Assembly (NCBI RefSeq): GCF_025963695.1
Contig: NZ_JAOQAH010000084.1
Location: 1-64,000, forward strand
DNA length: 64,000 bases
Origin: Segetibacter sp.
GTDB lineage: Bacteria; Bacteroidota; Bacteroidia; Chitinophagales; Chitinophagaceae
Direction of reading: 5' to 3'
Shown here: positions 10,207 to 20,787 of the stretch, in pieces
Numbering within the stretch: position 1 is the stretch's first letter
Layout of the letters: every line of letters starts with the position of its first letter
Translations under genes and position numbers: made by a program
The notes under the pieces: model-generated
Told to the model about the DNA's origin: nothing
The model's database searches: none
What the model saw: only the letters and a program-made list of their open reading frames with translations

Positions 10207-10325
10207 AATATTTCAAAATAAGCAGCAGAACAGTTTTCTTACATGTCTGCTGTTGAAGGCCGAAACGCTATGATGCGATTAATAATTTAATGATTGTTGG
10301 TTGTAGTACCTAAACGTTATGCGGA

Positions 10326-10349
10326 TGAAGTGATTGCGACGCAACGATG
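10326..10349 (+). repeat. Dispersed 24-bp intergenic repeat, copy 4
   Basis: The right half TTGCGACGCAACGATG matches the consensus closely; the left half (TGAAGTGA) has diverged. Confidence 0.65.
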
Positions 10350-10567
10350 ACGCTATGAAAGTATAATGCTGGTATTTAAAAAAAGCTAAACTAATAAGAA
10401 TTTTGCGCGGCAGGAATGTCTTTAGTGAATTGAAGTGAACACGAATGAGGACAATAGTTACCAAAATAAAGCGTTCATCTTCTACATTAACCCCCATTTA
10501 ATTTTCAAAAACTGACATTATTCACTGATTTTTACTTTAATTATTGTTGATTTTGTAATTTTTCTTC

Positions 10568-11671
10568 ATGAAATGGAAAGAACTAGGTGCCTTTGTCTTT
10601 GGGGTAATGGCGTGTGTGGATGTATCGGGGCAATTTAGAAAATATTCTAATGAGTTTCTAAACATAGGAGCCGGAGCTCGCGGACTTGCTATGGGCGGTG
10701 CGCAGGTGGCATCTGTTACTGACGGCACTGCCGGATATTGGAACCCTGCGGGATTAGTGGGCGTGAAAGTATCGCCTTCTTTGCATTTGATGCATGCCGA
10801 ATATTTTGCCGGAATTGGCAAATACGATTATGCAAGCCTTGCAATTCCGTTGCGGGATGAAAAAAGGGTAGTGGGGGTATCGCTGCTACGATTTGCAGTA
10901 GATGACATCCCAAATACTTTATTCCTGGTAGAGCCAGATGGCTCGGTTAACTATAATAATATTAAAACTTTCTCTTCTGCAGATTATGCATTTCTGTTAT
11001 CATATGCACAAAGTGTAATTGATGAAGATGATGAGAAATTAAGTTTTGGAGGCAATGTGAAGATTATACACCGAAAAGTGGGAAGCTTTGCTACTGCCTG
11101 GGGTTTTGGAATTGATGCAGGCGTACGATACCAGCGGAATAAGTGGCGTTTCGGTGCTACAGCGCGTGACCTTTCAACTACGTTTAATGCATGGTCTTTT
11201 TCTTTTACCGAAAGAGAAAAAGAAGTTCTCTACCTTACTAATAACGACATTCCCGTTAAGTCTACAGAGTTGACGGCGCCAAGACTAATTCTTGGGGCTG
11301 CTCATGTTTTTACACTTAATAAAAAAATAAGCCTTACCGCCGAAGCCAACCTCGATCTTACTTTTGATGGACAAAGAAATACGGTGGTGAGTAATAAAAC
11401 TATTAATGTAGATCCACGGATGGGTTTGGAAGCTTCTTACAATGAAAGCATATTTTTTAGGGCAGGAATATCGAATTTTCAAAAAGCTTTGGCGGATGCT
11501 GATACACTTAATCAGAAAAAGGTTTGGGTTTACCAGCCTAGTATAGGTGCAGGTTTTAAGATAAACAATGTAATGATTGATTATGCTTTTACAAACCTGG
11601 CTAACCAGTCAAATCCCTTATATACCCATATTTTTTCACTAAGGGTAGATCTCACAAAAAACAAGAAATAG
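10568..11671 (+). CDS. PorV/PorQ family outer-membrane protein of the type IX secretion system
   Basis: A 367-residue outer-membrane beta-barrel protein of the FadL-like PorV/PorQ family. A signal peptide (about 1-21, ending SGQ) is followed by the family hallmark FLNIGAGARGLAMGGAQVA and then TDGTAGYWNPAGLV. The rest alternates amphipathic strands and ends in an aromatic-rich strand (IFSLRVDLTKNKK). In known T9SS, PorV is the shuttle that carries cargo from the translocon to the PorU sortase. The PorU-like gene follows after 31 nt, the classic porV-porU pairing, so co-transcription is likely. Whether this is the main PorV or a second paralogue cannot be decided from one window. Confidence 0.85.
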   Translation: MKWKELGAFVFGVMACVDVSGQFRKYSNEFLNIGAGARGLAMGGAQVASVTDGTAGYWNPAGLVGVKVSPSLHLMHAEYFAGIGKYDYASLAIPLRDEKRVVGVSLLRFAVDDIPNTLFLVEPDGSVNYNNIKTFSSADYAFLLSYAQSVIDEDDEKLSFGGNVKIIHRKVGSFATAWGFGIDAGVRYQRNKWRFGATARDLSTTFNAWSFSFTEREKEVLYLTNNDIPVKSTELTAPRLILGAAHVFTLNKKISLTAEANLDLTFDGQRNTVVSNKTINVDPRMGLEASYNESIFFRAGISNFQKALADADTLNQKKVWVYQPSIGAGFKINNVMIDYAFTNLANQSNPLYTHIFSLRVDLTKNKK

Positions 11672-11702
11672 CTGGTGGTAGCCCATATATAATTTGAAAA
11701 GC

Positions 11703-14700
11703 ATGAAAAACGTTTTTGTATTTATTGTTTTATTACTGGTGACAGGAGTTGCTATTGGCCAGTCTTACTACAATGAATGGATTGATTACAACAAAACATA
11801 TTATAAATTTAAAGTCGGTTCTACCGACTTGTATAGAATTTCTGTGAATGATTTAGCTGGTATTGGTCTTGCAAATGAGGCTGCTCAAAATTTTCAGCTT
11901 TGGAGAAATGGCAGGCAAGTGCCATTGTTTACCAGTACTGCTACGGGGGCTTTAGGCAGCGGTGGTTATATAGAGTTTTGGGGCGAAAGAAATGACGGTG
12001 TTTCAGATCGTGATTTGTATAGAAATCCGGGTAACCAATTATCTAACAGGGAAAGTTTGCTTACCGATACAGCAGCTTTCTTTTTAACTGTTAACGCAAC
12101 TGGTAATAATCTTCGGTTTTTACCTGCTGATAATAATCTTGCAGGAAACACCAGACCCGCTGAGCCCTACTTTCTGTATTCGATACGCCAAAGCTTTAAA
12201 AATAGAATACACAGAGGCCAGGCATTGGTGGCTGGAAGTGAATATGTTTATTCAAGTACTTATGATGTTGGAGAGATGTGGGCATCTTTAGATATTTATC
12301 CTGCATCACCGGTTACTGTTAACTTCACTGATTTACAGGTTGCTTCTGCAGGACCGGCTGCTGCTTTTAGCGTTGCCATTGCCGGAAGTGCTCCGAACAA
12401 TCGCAATTTTAAAGTAGACCTCAACAATACATCTATTGTAGATACTACGATTAGTGTCTTCGCTTCCCGAATTATCAGCAACCCTGCGGTACCTGTTTCG
12501 TTAATCGCGTCTAATAGTGCTGCTTTTAAAATCACTAATAAAAGCTCTAATGTTAATGACAGAATTGTTTCCAGCTTTTTCGAGTTAACCTACCCACGGT
12601 TGTTCAATTTCAGTAATCAGTCAACTTTTGCTTTTTCTATACCCGCATCAGCGGGTTCAAAATATCTTGAGATTACCAACTTTAACGCAGGCGGTTCAGT
12701 TCCGGTTTTGTACGATCTTACTAATCTTCGCCGTTATGTTGCTGACGCATCATCAACAGGAATGCTTAAGTTTTTACTTCTTCCATCTGCAGCAACAGCT
12801 AACCTTGTTTTGGTGGCGCAAAATGTTGGGAATGCAAAAACTGTAGGTTTACTTCAACAAAGAATATTTATTAATTATCTCGCTCCCGCCAACCAGGGTG
12901 ATTTTTTGATCATTACCCATCCTTCTTTACAGGTGCCTTATTCAGGTGCTAACCAGGTAGAGCAGTACAGAGCTTACAGAAGTTCGGCAGTAGGCGGAGG
13001 GTTTAATGGAAAAATATATGACATTGAGCAGTTGACAGACCAGTTTGGGTATGGTATAAAAAAGAACCCTTTAGGAATAAAAAACTTTCTGCGCTATGCA
13101 CGAAACACTTTTTCGGTTGCTCCAAAATATGCTTTTCTAATAGGAAAAGGTTTAACCTATGCTGATTATCGCGAAAATGAAAGCAACAAAAATGCTGACA
13201 GATTAAACCTCATTCCGACGTTCGGTTATCCTGCCTCAGATATTCTTCTTGCTTCAAATAACCTTGATCCGGTGATGAGTACATTGATAAGCAGGTTATC
13301 TGTTTTATTTCCTAAAGAACTGGCGGAATATTTAGATAAGGTAAAGCAGTATGAGCAAGCACAGCAAAATGCCACGCAGACGTTTGACAATAAAGCATGG
13401 ATGAAGAATATTGTGCATGTGGTAGGTGCTAATGATGCAAGCCTTGACCAAAGTCTCTCAAGCTATATGAGGAACTACCAGACGGTTATTGAGGATACTT
13501 TATTTGGTGGAAAAGTGACAAATTTCAACAAAGCATCTACCGGTCCTGTTACGCCTATCGTTAATAATTTAATGAGTAGTTTGTTTCAGCAAGGCATAAG
13601 TATTCTTTCTTATTTTGGCCACTCTTCTGCTTCTTCATTAGATTATAACCTTGACGATCCGGCTGCTTATAGCAATACAGGCAAATATCCTATGTTCCTG
13701 GTAAGTGGTTGTAACGCCGGCGACTTATTCTCTTTTGACACTTCAAGATTTTCTTTTTTGGGAACGCTGTCAGAAAAATTTGTACTGGCTCCCAATAAAG
13801 GTGCAATCGGGTTTATTGCAAGTACTCACTTTGGAATAGACACTTACCTTGATTATTACAACAAGTATTTATACAGGTCAATTGCTACTACAGGGTATGG
13901 GAAAAGTATAACTTATAACATTAGTGAAGCGACCAATGCTGTAAATAGCTATTTTGGAACTGAAAGTCTTGGGGGAAGATTACATTCGGAAGAGAATACG
14001 CTTCATGGTGATCCTGCTATTAAAATCAATAGTTTTCCAAAGCCCGATTTTGATGTAGAAGATCCGATGGTGCAAACAGTGCCTAATATTGTTTCTGTTG
14101 CTGATACAAAATTTACCGTAAAAGTTCAATTGTATAATATTGGTAAAGCAACAGGAGATTCTGTTACTGTTCAAATAAAGCACCGCTATCCTAATGGAAG
14201 CGATACTTTAATTTATAATAGGCGTATAAAATCTGTTCGTTATAACGATTCTATTTCTATTGAAGTACCCATTGTCGCTACAAGAGATAAAGGTGAAAAT
14301 AAGATTATCGTTACCATCGATCCTGACAACGTGTATTCAGAATTAAGTGAAACAAATAACACCGCTACAAACACCTTTACTATTTTCGAAGATGAGTTAA
14401 CGCCTGTTTACCCTTACAATTTCTCTATTGTTAATAAGAACAATATTAAGCTGTCAGCTAGTACTGCAAATCCTTTGGTAGAAAGCCGGCAGTATTTAAT
14501 GGAAATGGATACTACCGAGAATTTCAACTCCTCTTTTAAAGTAAGTCGTAATGTCATTTCAAGGGGAGGGTTGATAGAATTTGATCCTGCGTTTTCATTT
14601 ACCGACAGTACTACTTATTACTGGCGTGTTGCCCCTGCTTCATCAACGGCTATTCGTTGGAATACGGCATCTTTCACCTATATAAATGGCAGCAGTGTAG

Positions 14701-16808
14701 GCTTTAATCAATCCCATTTCTTTCAACACAAAAAATCAACCACAACAGATATTGTTATTGATAGTGCATCAAGAAAATGGCAGTTTACTTCGAAGCCTAA
14801 TACATTAACGGTCGTAAACTCTGTTTATCCTGTTAGTGGCGACGAAGACAATCATTTTAGCTTTGCCATCAACGGCATTATAAGCGCTCAAAGTGCATGT
14901 TTAGGTCATTCTGTTGTCTTTTTTGTTATCGATCCAATTACGCTAAAACCTTTATACAACCAGGCAATTCCCTCAACTACGCCAACTGTTTTATCAGGAG
15001 GTTTTATGGGCAGTGCTACTAATTGTGGCAGGGCTTTACGCGAGTTCAACTTTGAGTTTTCGTACATGGATACAGCCGGAAGAAGAAAAATGAGAGACTT
15101 TATCGATTGGATACCTTCGGGGTATTACGTTGCTATGAGGCTTAACCTGGATGGTCCGAATGATCAAAATCCCTATGTAGATGTTTGGAAAAACGATGCA
15201 GCAGTTTATGGAGAAGGCAACACTTTATACAGCAGGCTAAAGGCCGCCGGTTTTTCAGATATTGATGCGTACACATATGCACGTACCTGGGTTTTTGCCT
15301 ATAGAAAAAACAATACTTCTTTTACGCCCGTTTCTAAAATGAGCAGCGCCTTAGAAAGAATTACCCTCAATACTACCATCAATATACCTTCCACTGCGGG
15401 TTATATAAGTTCTCCTGCCTTCGGTCCGGCTAAAACATGGAAACAGGTAAAATGGAGAGGTTCGAGTGTAGAAGCTTCACCCCGCGATGTCTACTCTGTA
15501 AAAGTAATAGGCATTACGTCTACAGGCAGAGAAGATACTTTATATACTTTACAACCCAACCAACAGGATTTTGCTCTAAGTAATGTAAGCGCCGTTCAAT
15601 ATCCTTACATCCGTTTAGGCATGCCCAGCAGCGACCTTGACACTGCTGCAATAACACCTTACCAGTTGCGCTACTGGCGATTGTACTACGACCCCGTTCC
15701 CGAAGGTGCCCTTGCTCCCAATATTGTATACACCGGAAAAGACACGTTGGAAGTTGGTGAAAAACTCAATTTTTCAGTAGCTTTCAAAAACGTAAGCGAT
15801 GGAGTTTTTGATGACAGCCTTAACGTAAACATGATAGTGTACGATAAGAATAATGTAGCCAATATTGTTCCTGTCCCCAAAAGAAAAAGCCTTCAACCCG
15901 GCGATACAACCAGTCTCAGTTATTCCATCGATACAAAGTCGTTGCTTGGCAACAATACCTTATTTGTTGATGTCAACCCAACCCCGGGCCAGCCCGAACA
16001 ATATCATTTCAATAATGTGCTTTATAAAAATTTCTTTGTACAAGCCGACACCTATCACCCCGTTATGGATGTCACATTTGATGGCGTGCATATTTTAAAC
16101 GGTGACATCGTTTCTGCCAAACCTAAAATTGTTATCAAGTTAAAGGATGAGTCAAAGTTTCTTGCCTTAGACGATACGTCCCTTACTACTGTTTTTGTAC
16201 GGTATCCCGGCAGCAACGGAAAATTGCAGCGGTTTGCCTTTGGTACCGACACATTAAGGTTTGTTCCTGCTGATCTTTCCAGCGGCAAAAACGAGGCTAC
16301 TATAGAGTTTTCACCTGCCTTTTTACAGGATAGCGAAGGAGACTTTTACGAGTTGAACGTAAAGGCAAAAGATAAAAGCGGTAATGCCACCGGCACAATT
16401 GAATATAGCGTGAGGTTCCAGGTTTATACCAAACCTATGATCTCAAACATGTTCAACTATCCCAATCCTTTTACGACTTCTACAGCTTTTGTATTTACCG
16501 TTACAGGAAGTGATATTCCTCAAAACATCCGAATACAAATCATGACGATTACCGGTAAAATAGTAAAGGAAATAACAAGGCAGGAACTGGGAAATATTCA
16601 TATTGGCAGAAACATTACCGACTACAAATGGGACGGTACCGACCAGTACGGGCAGAAGCTCGCAAATGGTATCTATTTATATCGTGTTATTACAAACCTC
16701 AATGGGGCGTCTCTCGATAAATTTAATACAACAGACGCTAGCGGAGATAGAATTGATACGGACAAGTATTTCAATAAAGGCTATGGTAAAATGTATTTAA
16801 TGAGGTAG
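11703..16808 (+). CDS. porU: Type IX secretion system sortase PorU-like C25 protein
   Basis: A 1701-residue C25-family protein. Signal peptide 1-20 (MKNVFVFIVL...AIGQ) is followed by SYYNEWIDYNKTYYKFKV, then a C25 core with His640 in YFGHSSAS and Cys670 in VSGCNAGD, CARDB-like domains around 790-900, and a long beta-rich region. Unlike its paralogue upstream, the C-terminus has a FlgD-like Ig segment (NYPNPF, TDYKWDGTDQYGQKLANGIY) and ends GYGKMYLMR, as in annotated PorU proteins. PorU cleaves the C-terminal signal from T9SS cargo at the outer membrane and links it to anionic LPS. The frame can open at TTG 11694, but ATG 11703 gives a proper signal peptide. Gene order porV-porU supports the call. 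Confidence 0.85.
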   Translation: MKNVFVFIVLLLVTGVAIGQSYYNEWIDYNKTYYKFKVGSTDLYRISVNDLAGIGLANEAAQNFQLWRNGRQVPLFTSTATGALGSGGYIEFWGERNDGVSDRDLYRNPGNQLSNRESLLTDTAAFFLTVNATGNNLRFLPADNNLAGNTRPAEPYFLYSIRQSFKNRIHRGQALVAGSEYVYSSTYDVGEMWASLDIYPASPVTVNFTDLQVASAGPAAAFSVAIAGSAPNNRNFKVDLNNTSIVDTTISVFASRIISNPAVPVSLIASNSAAFKITNKSSNVNDRIVSSFFELTYPRLFNFSNQSTFAFSIPASAGSKYLEITNFNAGGSVPVLYDLTNLRRYVADASSTGMLKFLLLPSAATANLVLVAQNVGNAKTVGLLQQRIFINYLAPANQGDFLIITHPSLQVPYSGANQVEQYRAYRSSAVGGGFNGKIYDIEQLTDQFGYGIKKNPLGIKNFLRYARNTFSVAPKYAFLIGKGLTYADYRENESNKNADRLNLIPTFGYPASDILLASNNLDPVMSTLISRLSVLFPKELAEYLDKVKQYEQAQQNATQTFDNKAWMKNIVHVVGANDASLDQSLSSYMRNYQTVIEDTLFGGKVTNFNKASTGPVTPIVNNLMSSLFQQGISILSYFGHSSASSLDYNLDDPAAYSNTGKYPMFLVSGCNAGDLFSFDTSRFSFLGTLSEKFVLAPNKGAIGFIASTHFGIDTYLDYYNKYLYRSIATTGYGKSITYNISEATNAVNSYFGTESLGGRLHSEENTLHGDPAIKINSFPKPDFDVEDPMVQTVPNIVSVADTKFTVKVQLYNIGKATGDSVTVQIKHRYPNGSDTLIYNRRIKSVRYNDSISIEVPIVATRDKGENKIIVTIDPDNVYSELSETNNTATNTFTIFEDELTPVYPYNFSIVNKNNIKLSASTANPLVESRQYLMEMDTTENFNSSFKVSRNVISRGGLIEFDPAFSFTDSTTYYWRVAPASSTAIRWNTASFTYINGSSVGFNQSHFFQHKKSTTTDIVIDSASRKWQFTSKPNTLTVVNSVYPVSGDEDNHFSFAINGIISAQSACLGHSVVFFVIDPITLKPLYNQAIPSTTPTVLSGGFMGSATNCGRALREFNFEFSYMDTAGRRKMRDFIDWIPSGYYVAMRLNLDGPNDQNPYVDVWKNDAAVYGEGNTLYSRLKAAGFSDIDAYTYARTWVFAYRKNNTSFTPVSKMSSALERITLNTTINIPSTAGYISSPAFGPAKTWKQVKWRGSSVEASPRDVYSVKVIGITSTGREDTLYTLQPNQQDFALSNVSAVQYPYIRLGMPSSDLDTAAITPYQLRYWRLYYDPVPEGALAPNIVYTGKDTLEVGEKLNFSVAFKNVSDGVFDDSLNVNMIVYDKNNVANIVPVPKRKSLQPGDTTSLSYSIDTKSLLGNNTLFVDVNPTPGQPEQYHFNNVLYKNFFVQADTYHPVMDVTFDGVHILNGDIVSAKPKIVIKLKDESKFLALDDTSLTTVFVRYPGSNGKLQRFAFGTDTLRFVPADLSSGKNEATIEFSPAFLQDSEGDFYELNVKAKDKSGNATGTIEYSVRFQVYTKPMISNMFNYPNPFTTSTAFVFTVTGSDIPQNIRIQIMTITGKIVKEITRQELGNIHIGRNITDYKWDGTDQYGQKLANGIYLYRVITNLNGASLDKFNTTDASGDRIDTDKYFNKGYGKMYLMR

Positions 16809-16842
16809 GTTTTTGTAACCCCGCTTTTGAGTTTCTATGATA

Positions 16843-16866
16843 CATCGTTGCGTCGCACTCTTGTAA
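16843..16866 (-). repeat. Dispersed 24-bp intergenic repeat, copy 5
   Basis: Near-perfect minus-strand copy: plus-strand reading CATCGTTGCGTCGCACTC followed by TTGTAA. It lies 34 nt after the porU stop. Confidence 0.8.
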
Positions 16867-16925
16867 CGCCGTAAGAAGACGGGGCCGGACTTTAAATTCA
16901 TTGCCAGCGCTCATGTTGTTTGGGG

Positions 16926-16933
16926 TAAATTTG
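16926..16933 (+). promoter_or_regulatory. -7 promoter element 4 nt before the RDD gene start
   Basis: TAAATTTG matches TAnnTTTG and is followed by CCGT and then the ATG at 16938. If used, transcription would start at or very near the start codon, giving a leaderless mRNA. Confidence 0.4.
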
Positions 16934-16937
16934 CCGT

Positions 16938-17315
16938 ATGAAGGAAGTAGGAATAGGCAGCCGGGTCATAAATTTCGTGGTAGATACCATTCTCATTGCT
17001 TTAATCGCATACGCACTCTACAAATGGAATAACTTCTACGTGTACTACTGGCAGCATAAGTTCTACCCTTTCTACCTGTTCTTCTATCCCATGGTGTTTG
17101 TTTACTACACCATTTTTGAAACTATTGCCGGTCGTTCACCCGGCAAGTTGCTCTCAATTACAAGGGTGCGAAATTTAAAAGGAGAGAGGCCCGCATTTTA
17201 CCAGGTGCTTCTAAGATCACTGTTGCGTTTAACCTTTATCGACATGTTTTTCATCATCATTTTTGATCGTCCCTTGCACGACCAGTTAAGTAAGACAAGA
17301 GTGGTGGAAGCATAA
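16938..17315 (+). CDS. RDD family membrane protein
   Basis: A 125-residue integral membrane protein. Hydrophobic segments lie at about 11-25 (NFVVDTILIALIAYALY), 43-63 (FYPFYLFFYPMVFVYYTIFE) and 96-110. The RDD signature is degenerate: GIGSRVINFVVDTI replaces the canonical R-D-D, but the conserved GRSPGKLLSITRVRNLKG and the terminal DRPLHDQLSKTRVV are typical of the family. Some RDD proteins act as ion antiporters, but most have no known function. The gene lies alone between the porU and hscA-like genes. Confidence 0.85.
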   Translation: MKEVGIGSRVINFVVDTILIALIAYALYKWNNFYVYYWQHKFYPFYLFFYPMVFVYYTIFETIAGRSPGKLLSITRVRNLKGERPAFYQVLLRSLLRLTFIDMFFIIIFDRPLHDQLSKTRVVEA

Positions 17316-17405
17316 TTAGCTACCGGTTTGAAACGATGGTTTAATGCTTTTACAGTGAGCTTTCTTTAATTCCCCAATTCAAAAACCTCTTGCAGTTTCT
17401 TGTGC

Positions 17406-17413
17406 TACATTTG
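17406..17413 (+). promoter_or_regulatory. -7 promoter element of the hscA-like gene
   Basis: TACATTTG matches TAnnTTTG 16 nt before the ATG at 17430, implying a very short leader. I see no TTTG at the proper -33 distance. Confidence 0.4.
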
Positions 17414-17429
17414 CAGAAACAGCAGAAAA

Positions 17430-19286
17430 ATGGCGAAAATAGGAATTAACATAGCTACCGGAAGTTTGCAAAAAGAAGAGATGATTGTGGGTATAGACTT
17501 AGGAACAACCAACAGCCTTGTTGCCATTATTCATCCTGAAAGTAAACAGCCAATTGCATTAAAGGAGCACAACTCTAGTAGCCTCGTTCCAAGCATTGTT
17601 CACTTTGATGAAGGGGGTAATGTAACCGTGGGAGAGGGGGCGAAACAATATCTCGTAACAGAGCCTCACAATACCATATTTAGTGCGAAGCGTTTGATGG
17701 GCAAAAGCTACAACGACATCAAGGATAACGCATCATTTTTCACCTATAAGGTTATTGACGACAATACGGAGAGCTTGGTAAAAGTGCAGGTAGGAGATAA
17801 GTTTTACTCTCCTATAGATTTATCATCATTTATTCTAAAAGAACTAAAGCAACGTGCTGAACATATTTTAAAAACGCCGGTAACCAAAGCAGTCATTACC
17901 GTTCCTGCTTATTTTAACGATGCACAGCGACAAGCAACACGCGATGCCGGCAAACTTGCCGGACTTGATGTACTTCGCATCATAAATGAACCGACGGCAG
18001 CCAGCCTGGCTTATGGTTTAGGCTTAGGCAAAGAAGAGGTGAAAACTATTGCAGTGTACGATTTGGGCGGAGGTACTTTTGATATTTCAATTTTACAGAT
18101 CACTAACGGCATCTTCGAAGTGCTCAGTACCAATGGCGATACCTACTTGGGTGGAGACGACTTTGATCGTGTAATTGTTCAACATTGGTTAAGGCAAACA
18201 GGCCTTTCTGAAGCAGAACTTTCTAACAATAAGGAACTGTCACAAACGCTGAGGCTGAAGGCTGAAGAAGCAAAGAAACACTTAAGCAACACAGAGAATT
18301 TTGAAGCTGAAGTGAATGGCGATGTATTAAAAATATCCAGGACGGAGTTTGAAGGATTAATTGCTCCGCTAATTGAAAGGACTATTAAAAGTTGTGAAAG
18401 TGCAATTGCAGACGCCAATATATCTGTAACCGACATTGAAAGTGTGGTTATGGTTGGTGGCAGTACAAGAGTGCCGGCAGTTATTAAAGCAGTGAGCACT
18501 TTTTTTGGAAGGCCTGTAAACGACACGGTTAATCCCGATGAAGTAGTTGCTTTAGGTGCTGCGATTCAGGCGGATATTCTTGCCGGAAATAACAAAGATT
18601 TTTTGTTACTAGATATTACACCCCTCAGTTTAGGCATTGAAACGATGGGAGGTTTAATGGATGTACTAATTCCCCGAAATTCTAAAATACCAACGAAGGT
18701 AGGACGGCAATACACCACACATAAAGATGGCCAAAGTGGAATGCGCATCAGTGTTTTTCAAGGCGAAAGAGATTTGGTTCAAGATAACCGAAGACTGGCT
18801 GAGTTTAATTTATCTGGCATTCCTGCAATGCCTGCAGGCTTCCCAAAAGTCGAAGTTTCGTTTCTAATAAATGCAGACGGAATTTTAGTTGTAAAAGCAA
18901 AGGAGCTACGTAGCGGCGTTGAGCAAAGCATAGAAGTAAAACCTCAATACGGGTTAAGTGACGATGAAGTAGAGAAAATGTTGCTGGATAGTATCACCAA
19001 CGCGAAAGACGATATCACAAAACGGGCACTGGTAGAAGCCAGAACTGAAGGCGAACAATTGCTTGAAACAACTGAAAAATTCATAGGTAAAAATGCGTCT
19101 TTGCTAACCCAACAAGAGCTGGTTGCAACTGCTGAAGCGATGCAGGCATTACAACTTGCCTTAACTATGGAAGACAAAGACCTTATTCACCGAAAAGTGG
19201 AAGAACTTAATGAAATATCGCGCCCGTATGCTGAAAGGGTAATGGACCAGGCAATTAGCACTGCCATGAAGGGGAAATCTATTTAG
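17430..19286 (+). CDS. hscA: Hsp70-family chaperone, HscA-like
   Basis: A 618-residue Hsp70. The ATPase domain contains [10 protein letters not shown] (phosphate 1), [14 protein letters not shown] (phosphate 2) and [11 protein letters not shown] (adenosine). The linker and substrate domain begin [17 protein letters not shown], and a short alpha-helical lid ends near GKSI without the acidic tail of DnaK. The N-terminus before the ATPase ([17 protein letters not shown]) and the total length fit HscA, the iron-sulfur cluster assembly chaperone (about 616 residues), better than DnaK (about 640). No isc genes are adjacent, so the specialised role is inferred. ATG 17430 is chosen over an open frame from TTG 17400. 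grpE and dnaJ are 40 kb away. Confidence 0.82.
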   Translation: MAKIGINIATGSLQKEEMIVGIDLGTTNSLVAIIHPESKQPIALKEHNSSSLVPSIVHFDEGGNVTVGEGAKQYLVTEPHNTIFSAKRLMGKSYNDIKDNASFFTYKVIDDNTESLVKVQVGDKFYSPIDLSSFILKELKQRAEHILKTPVTKAVITVPAYFNDAQRQATRDAGKLAGLDVLRIINEPTAASLAYGLGLGKEEVKTIAVYDLGGGTFDISILQITNGIFEVLSTNGDTYLGGDDFDRVIVQHWLRQTGLSEAELSNNKELSQTLRLKAEEAKKHLSNTENFEAEVNGDVLKISRTEFEGLIAPLIERTIKSCESAIADANISVTDIESVVMVGGSTRVPAVIKAVSTFFGRPVNDTVNPDEVVALGAAIQADILAGNNKDFLLLDITPLSLGIETMGGLMDVLIPRNSKIPTKVGRQYTTHKDGQSGMRISVFQGERDLVQDNRRLAEFNLSGIPAMPAGFPKVEVSFLINADGILVVKAKELRSGVEQSIEVKPQYGLSDDEVEKMLLDSITNAKDDITKRALVEARTEGEQLLETTEKFIGKNASLLTQQELVATAEAMQALQLALTMEDKDLIHRKVEELNEISRPYAERVMDQAISTAMKGKSI

Positions 19287-19358
19287 TAAATTACATTGGG
19301 TAAGTAATTAGCCCGTGCATTATTTTTCATTGATTTATCGTTTCTTTATTTAATCACC

Positions 19359-20699
19359 ATGAAAAATAAAGCGTGGCTTGTTTGTATTTTCCTTCTTGCT
19401 GTAATCAACATAATATTGTTTTGGCCAGGCAACCTGTATTTTCTGAACGACGACCTGCTGCATATTCCATTAACAGATCAAGGCTACTTATTTCAAACCA
19501 ACTCTGTTCGTCCGGTACATGAATTACTAGTGAAACTTGAATTATTTTTTTCGCTAAAAAACGCTTGCGGTTATCACATTACGGCCTTGCTTCTTCATTT
19601 TATTGTATGTATCCAATTGTTTGACCTGTGTTTATTAATACAGGTAAAGTGGCTGCAGATTCCGCTACAGCAAGCAATGCAAGCAGCCTTGTTAGCGGTT
19701 GTTTTATTTTTGGCTTATTCGCAATCTTCAGAATCGCTGGGCTGGATTTTAGGCCGTGCTCCGGTATTGTCCGCCGTTTTTGTAATGATAGCCTTGCGTT
19801 TATTTTTTACGCGTAATTATAAATGGTATAACTGCTTTGGAGGTGCTTTTTTCTTTGCCGTAAATCTTTTTGCTTACGAGCAAACTCTATTGCTACCCCT
19901 GGTGTTAATGGTAGCGGCTTTTATGGAAATGGAAAGAGAAAAGAGACGAGGCATGTTTAAGTATGCCTCAGTATTATGTGTTGTCAGCATCGCTTATATA
20001 ATTGCTCGAAAGGTCATTACATCAGAGGTTGCCGGGATGTATGAAGCCGGTAATTTTTTACGGATGAATTGGGGAACGTTGGTCGCAAATGCTTTTCGTA
20101 TTATTTTTAGAATGATACTCAGTCCTGCTCCTAAAACAACGTTTGCTGCAAGCGCTGTAATACTGCTTTTAGTCGCTGGTTTTATCATTTATTCGGCAAA
20201 AAAACTATCCTCAAACCGAAAAGCAATTATTTTTTTCGCAAGCATCATCCTTGCGTTAATAGTTCCTGTTGTTTCTCTTGGTCTTGCAGTTAATTCATTT
20301 GAATCCGGCCGTTTTCTTTATTTGCCTTCTATATTTTTTATTATTGGTCTAAGTATCGCAGGTTTTGATATTGTTCTTCAAACAGAAAGAATTAAAGTTC
20401 CTCTACTAGTGTTTTTAGTATGCCTGATAGCTTATTGGCTGGAAGGAAAATACACAGCGTCAAAATTTTATACAAACGCCTCTCTGTATTCTAAATCTAT
20501 TCATTTAAAGGTTCAGGAGCATTTTAAGACTTCTTCAGATACTTTATACTTGGATACTTTACATGTTACCGTTCATCGTTTACCTGTCTTCAGAAGGGGG
20601 TTTAAAACGGGTATTCACTGGTTGAATGATAAGATAGATACTAATAAAATAGTAGTTAAGTATTTTCACGATGAAGTGGTTCATCGCGAGTTACAATAA
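19359..20699 (+). CDS. Polytopic membrane protein, possibly GT-C-type glycosyltransferase
   Basis: A 446-residue protein with about nine hydrophobic helices (for example residues 5-22, 71-93, 107-124, 130-146, 158-190, 196-212, 260-278, 287-307, 318-335). After the first helix comes YFLNDDLLHIP, an acidic pair in the first exported loop like that of GT-C enzymes that use polyprenyl-linked sugars; RPVHELLVKLE follows, and then a second helix group. The C-terminal 80 residues are soluble. It is convergent with a GT2 glycosyltransferase gene, which mildly supports a cell-surface glycan role. The GT-C reading is inference from topology and the acidic pair alone. Confidence 0.6.
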   Translation: MKNKAWLVCIFLLAVINIILFWPGNLYFLNDDLLHIPLTDQGYLFQTNSVRPVHELLVKLELFFSLKNACGYHITALLLHFIVCIQLFDLCLLIQVKWLQIPLQQAMQAALLAVVLFLAYSQSSESLGWILGRAPVLSAVFVMIALRLFFTRNYKWYNCFGGAFFFAVNLFAYEQTLLLPLVLMVAAFMEMEREKRRGMFKYASVLCVVSIAYIIARKVITSEVAGMYEAGNFLRMNWGTLVANAFRIIFRMILSPAPKTTFAASAVILLLVAGFIIYSAKKLSSNRKAIIFFASIILALIVPVVSLGLAVNSFESGRFLYLPSIFFIIGLSIAGFDIVLQTERIKVPLLVFLVCLIAYWLEGKYTASKFYTNASLYSKSIHLKVQEHFKTSSDTLYLDTLHVTVHRLPVFRRGFKTGIHWLNDKIDTNKIVVKYFHDEVVHRELQ

Positions 20700-20787
20700 T
20701 TTCTGTTAAAAGTTCATAAACCCTTACCTGTATTAGTCTTTCGATTGACTAAACATGATCCTCCCCGATCAAAAGCAATTGCAAAGG

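Larger units (their letters stand above)
10070..10567. other. Intergenic region
   Basis: 498 bp between the first C25 gene and the PorV-like gene. It holds a weak terminator candidate (10188-10206) and one dispersed repeat (10326-10349). Short open frames on the minus strand have no recognisable features. The length suggests the PorV-like gene has its own promoter, though I could not identify one. Confidence 0.45.
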
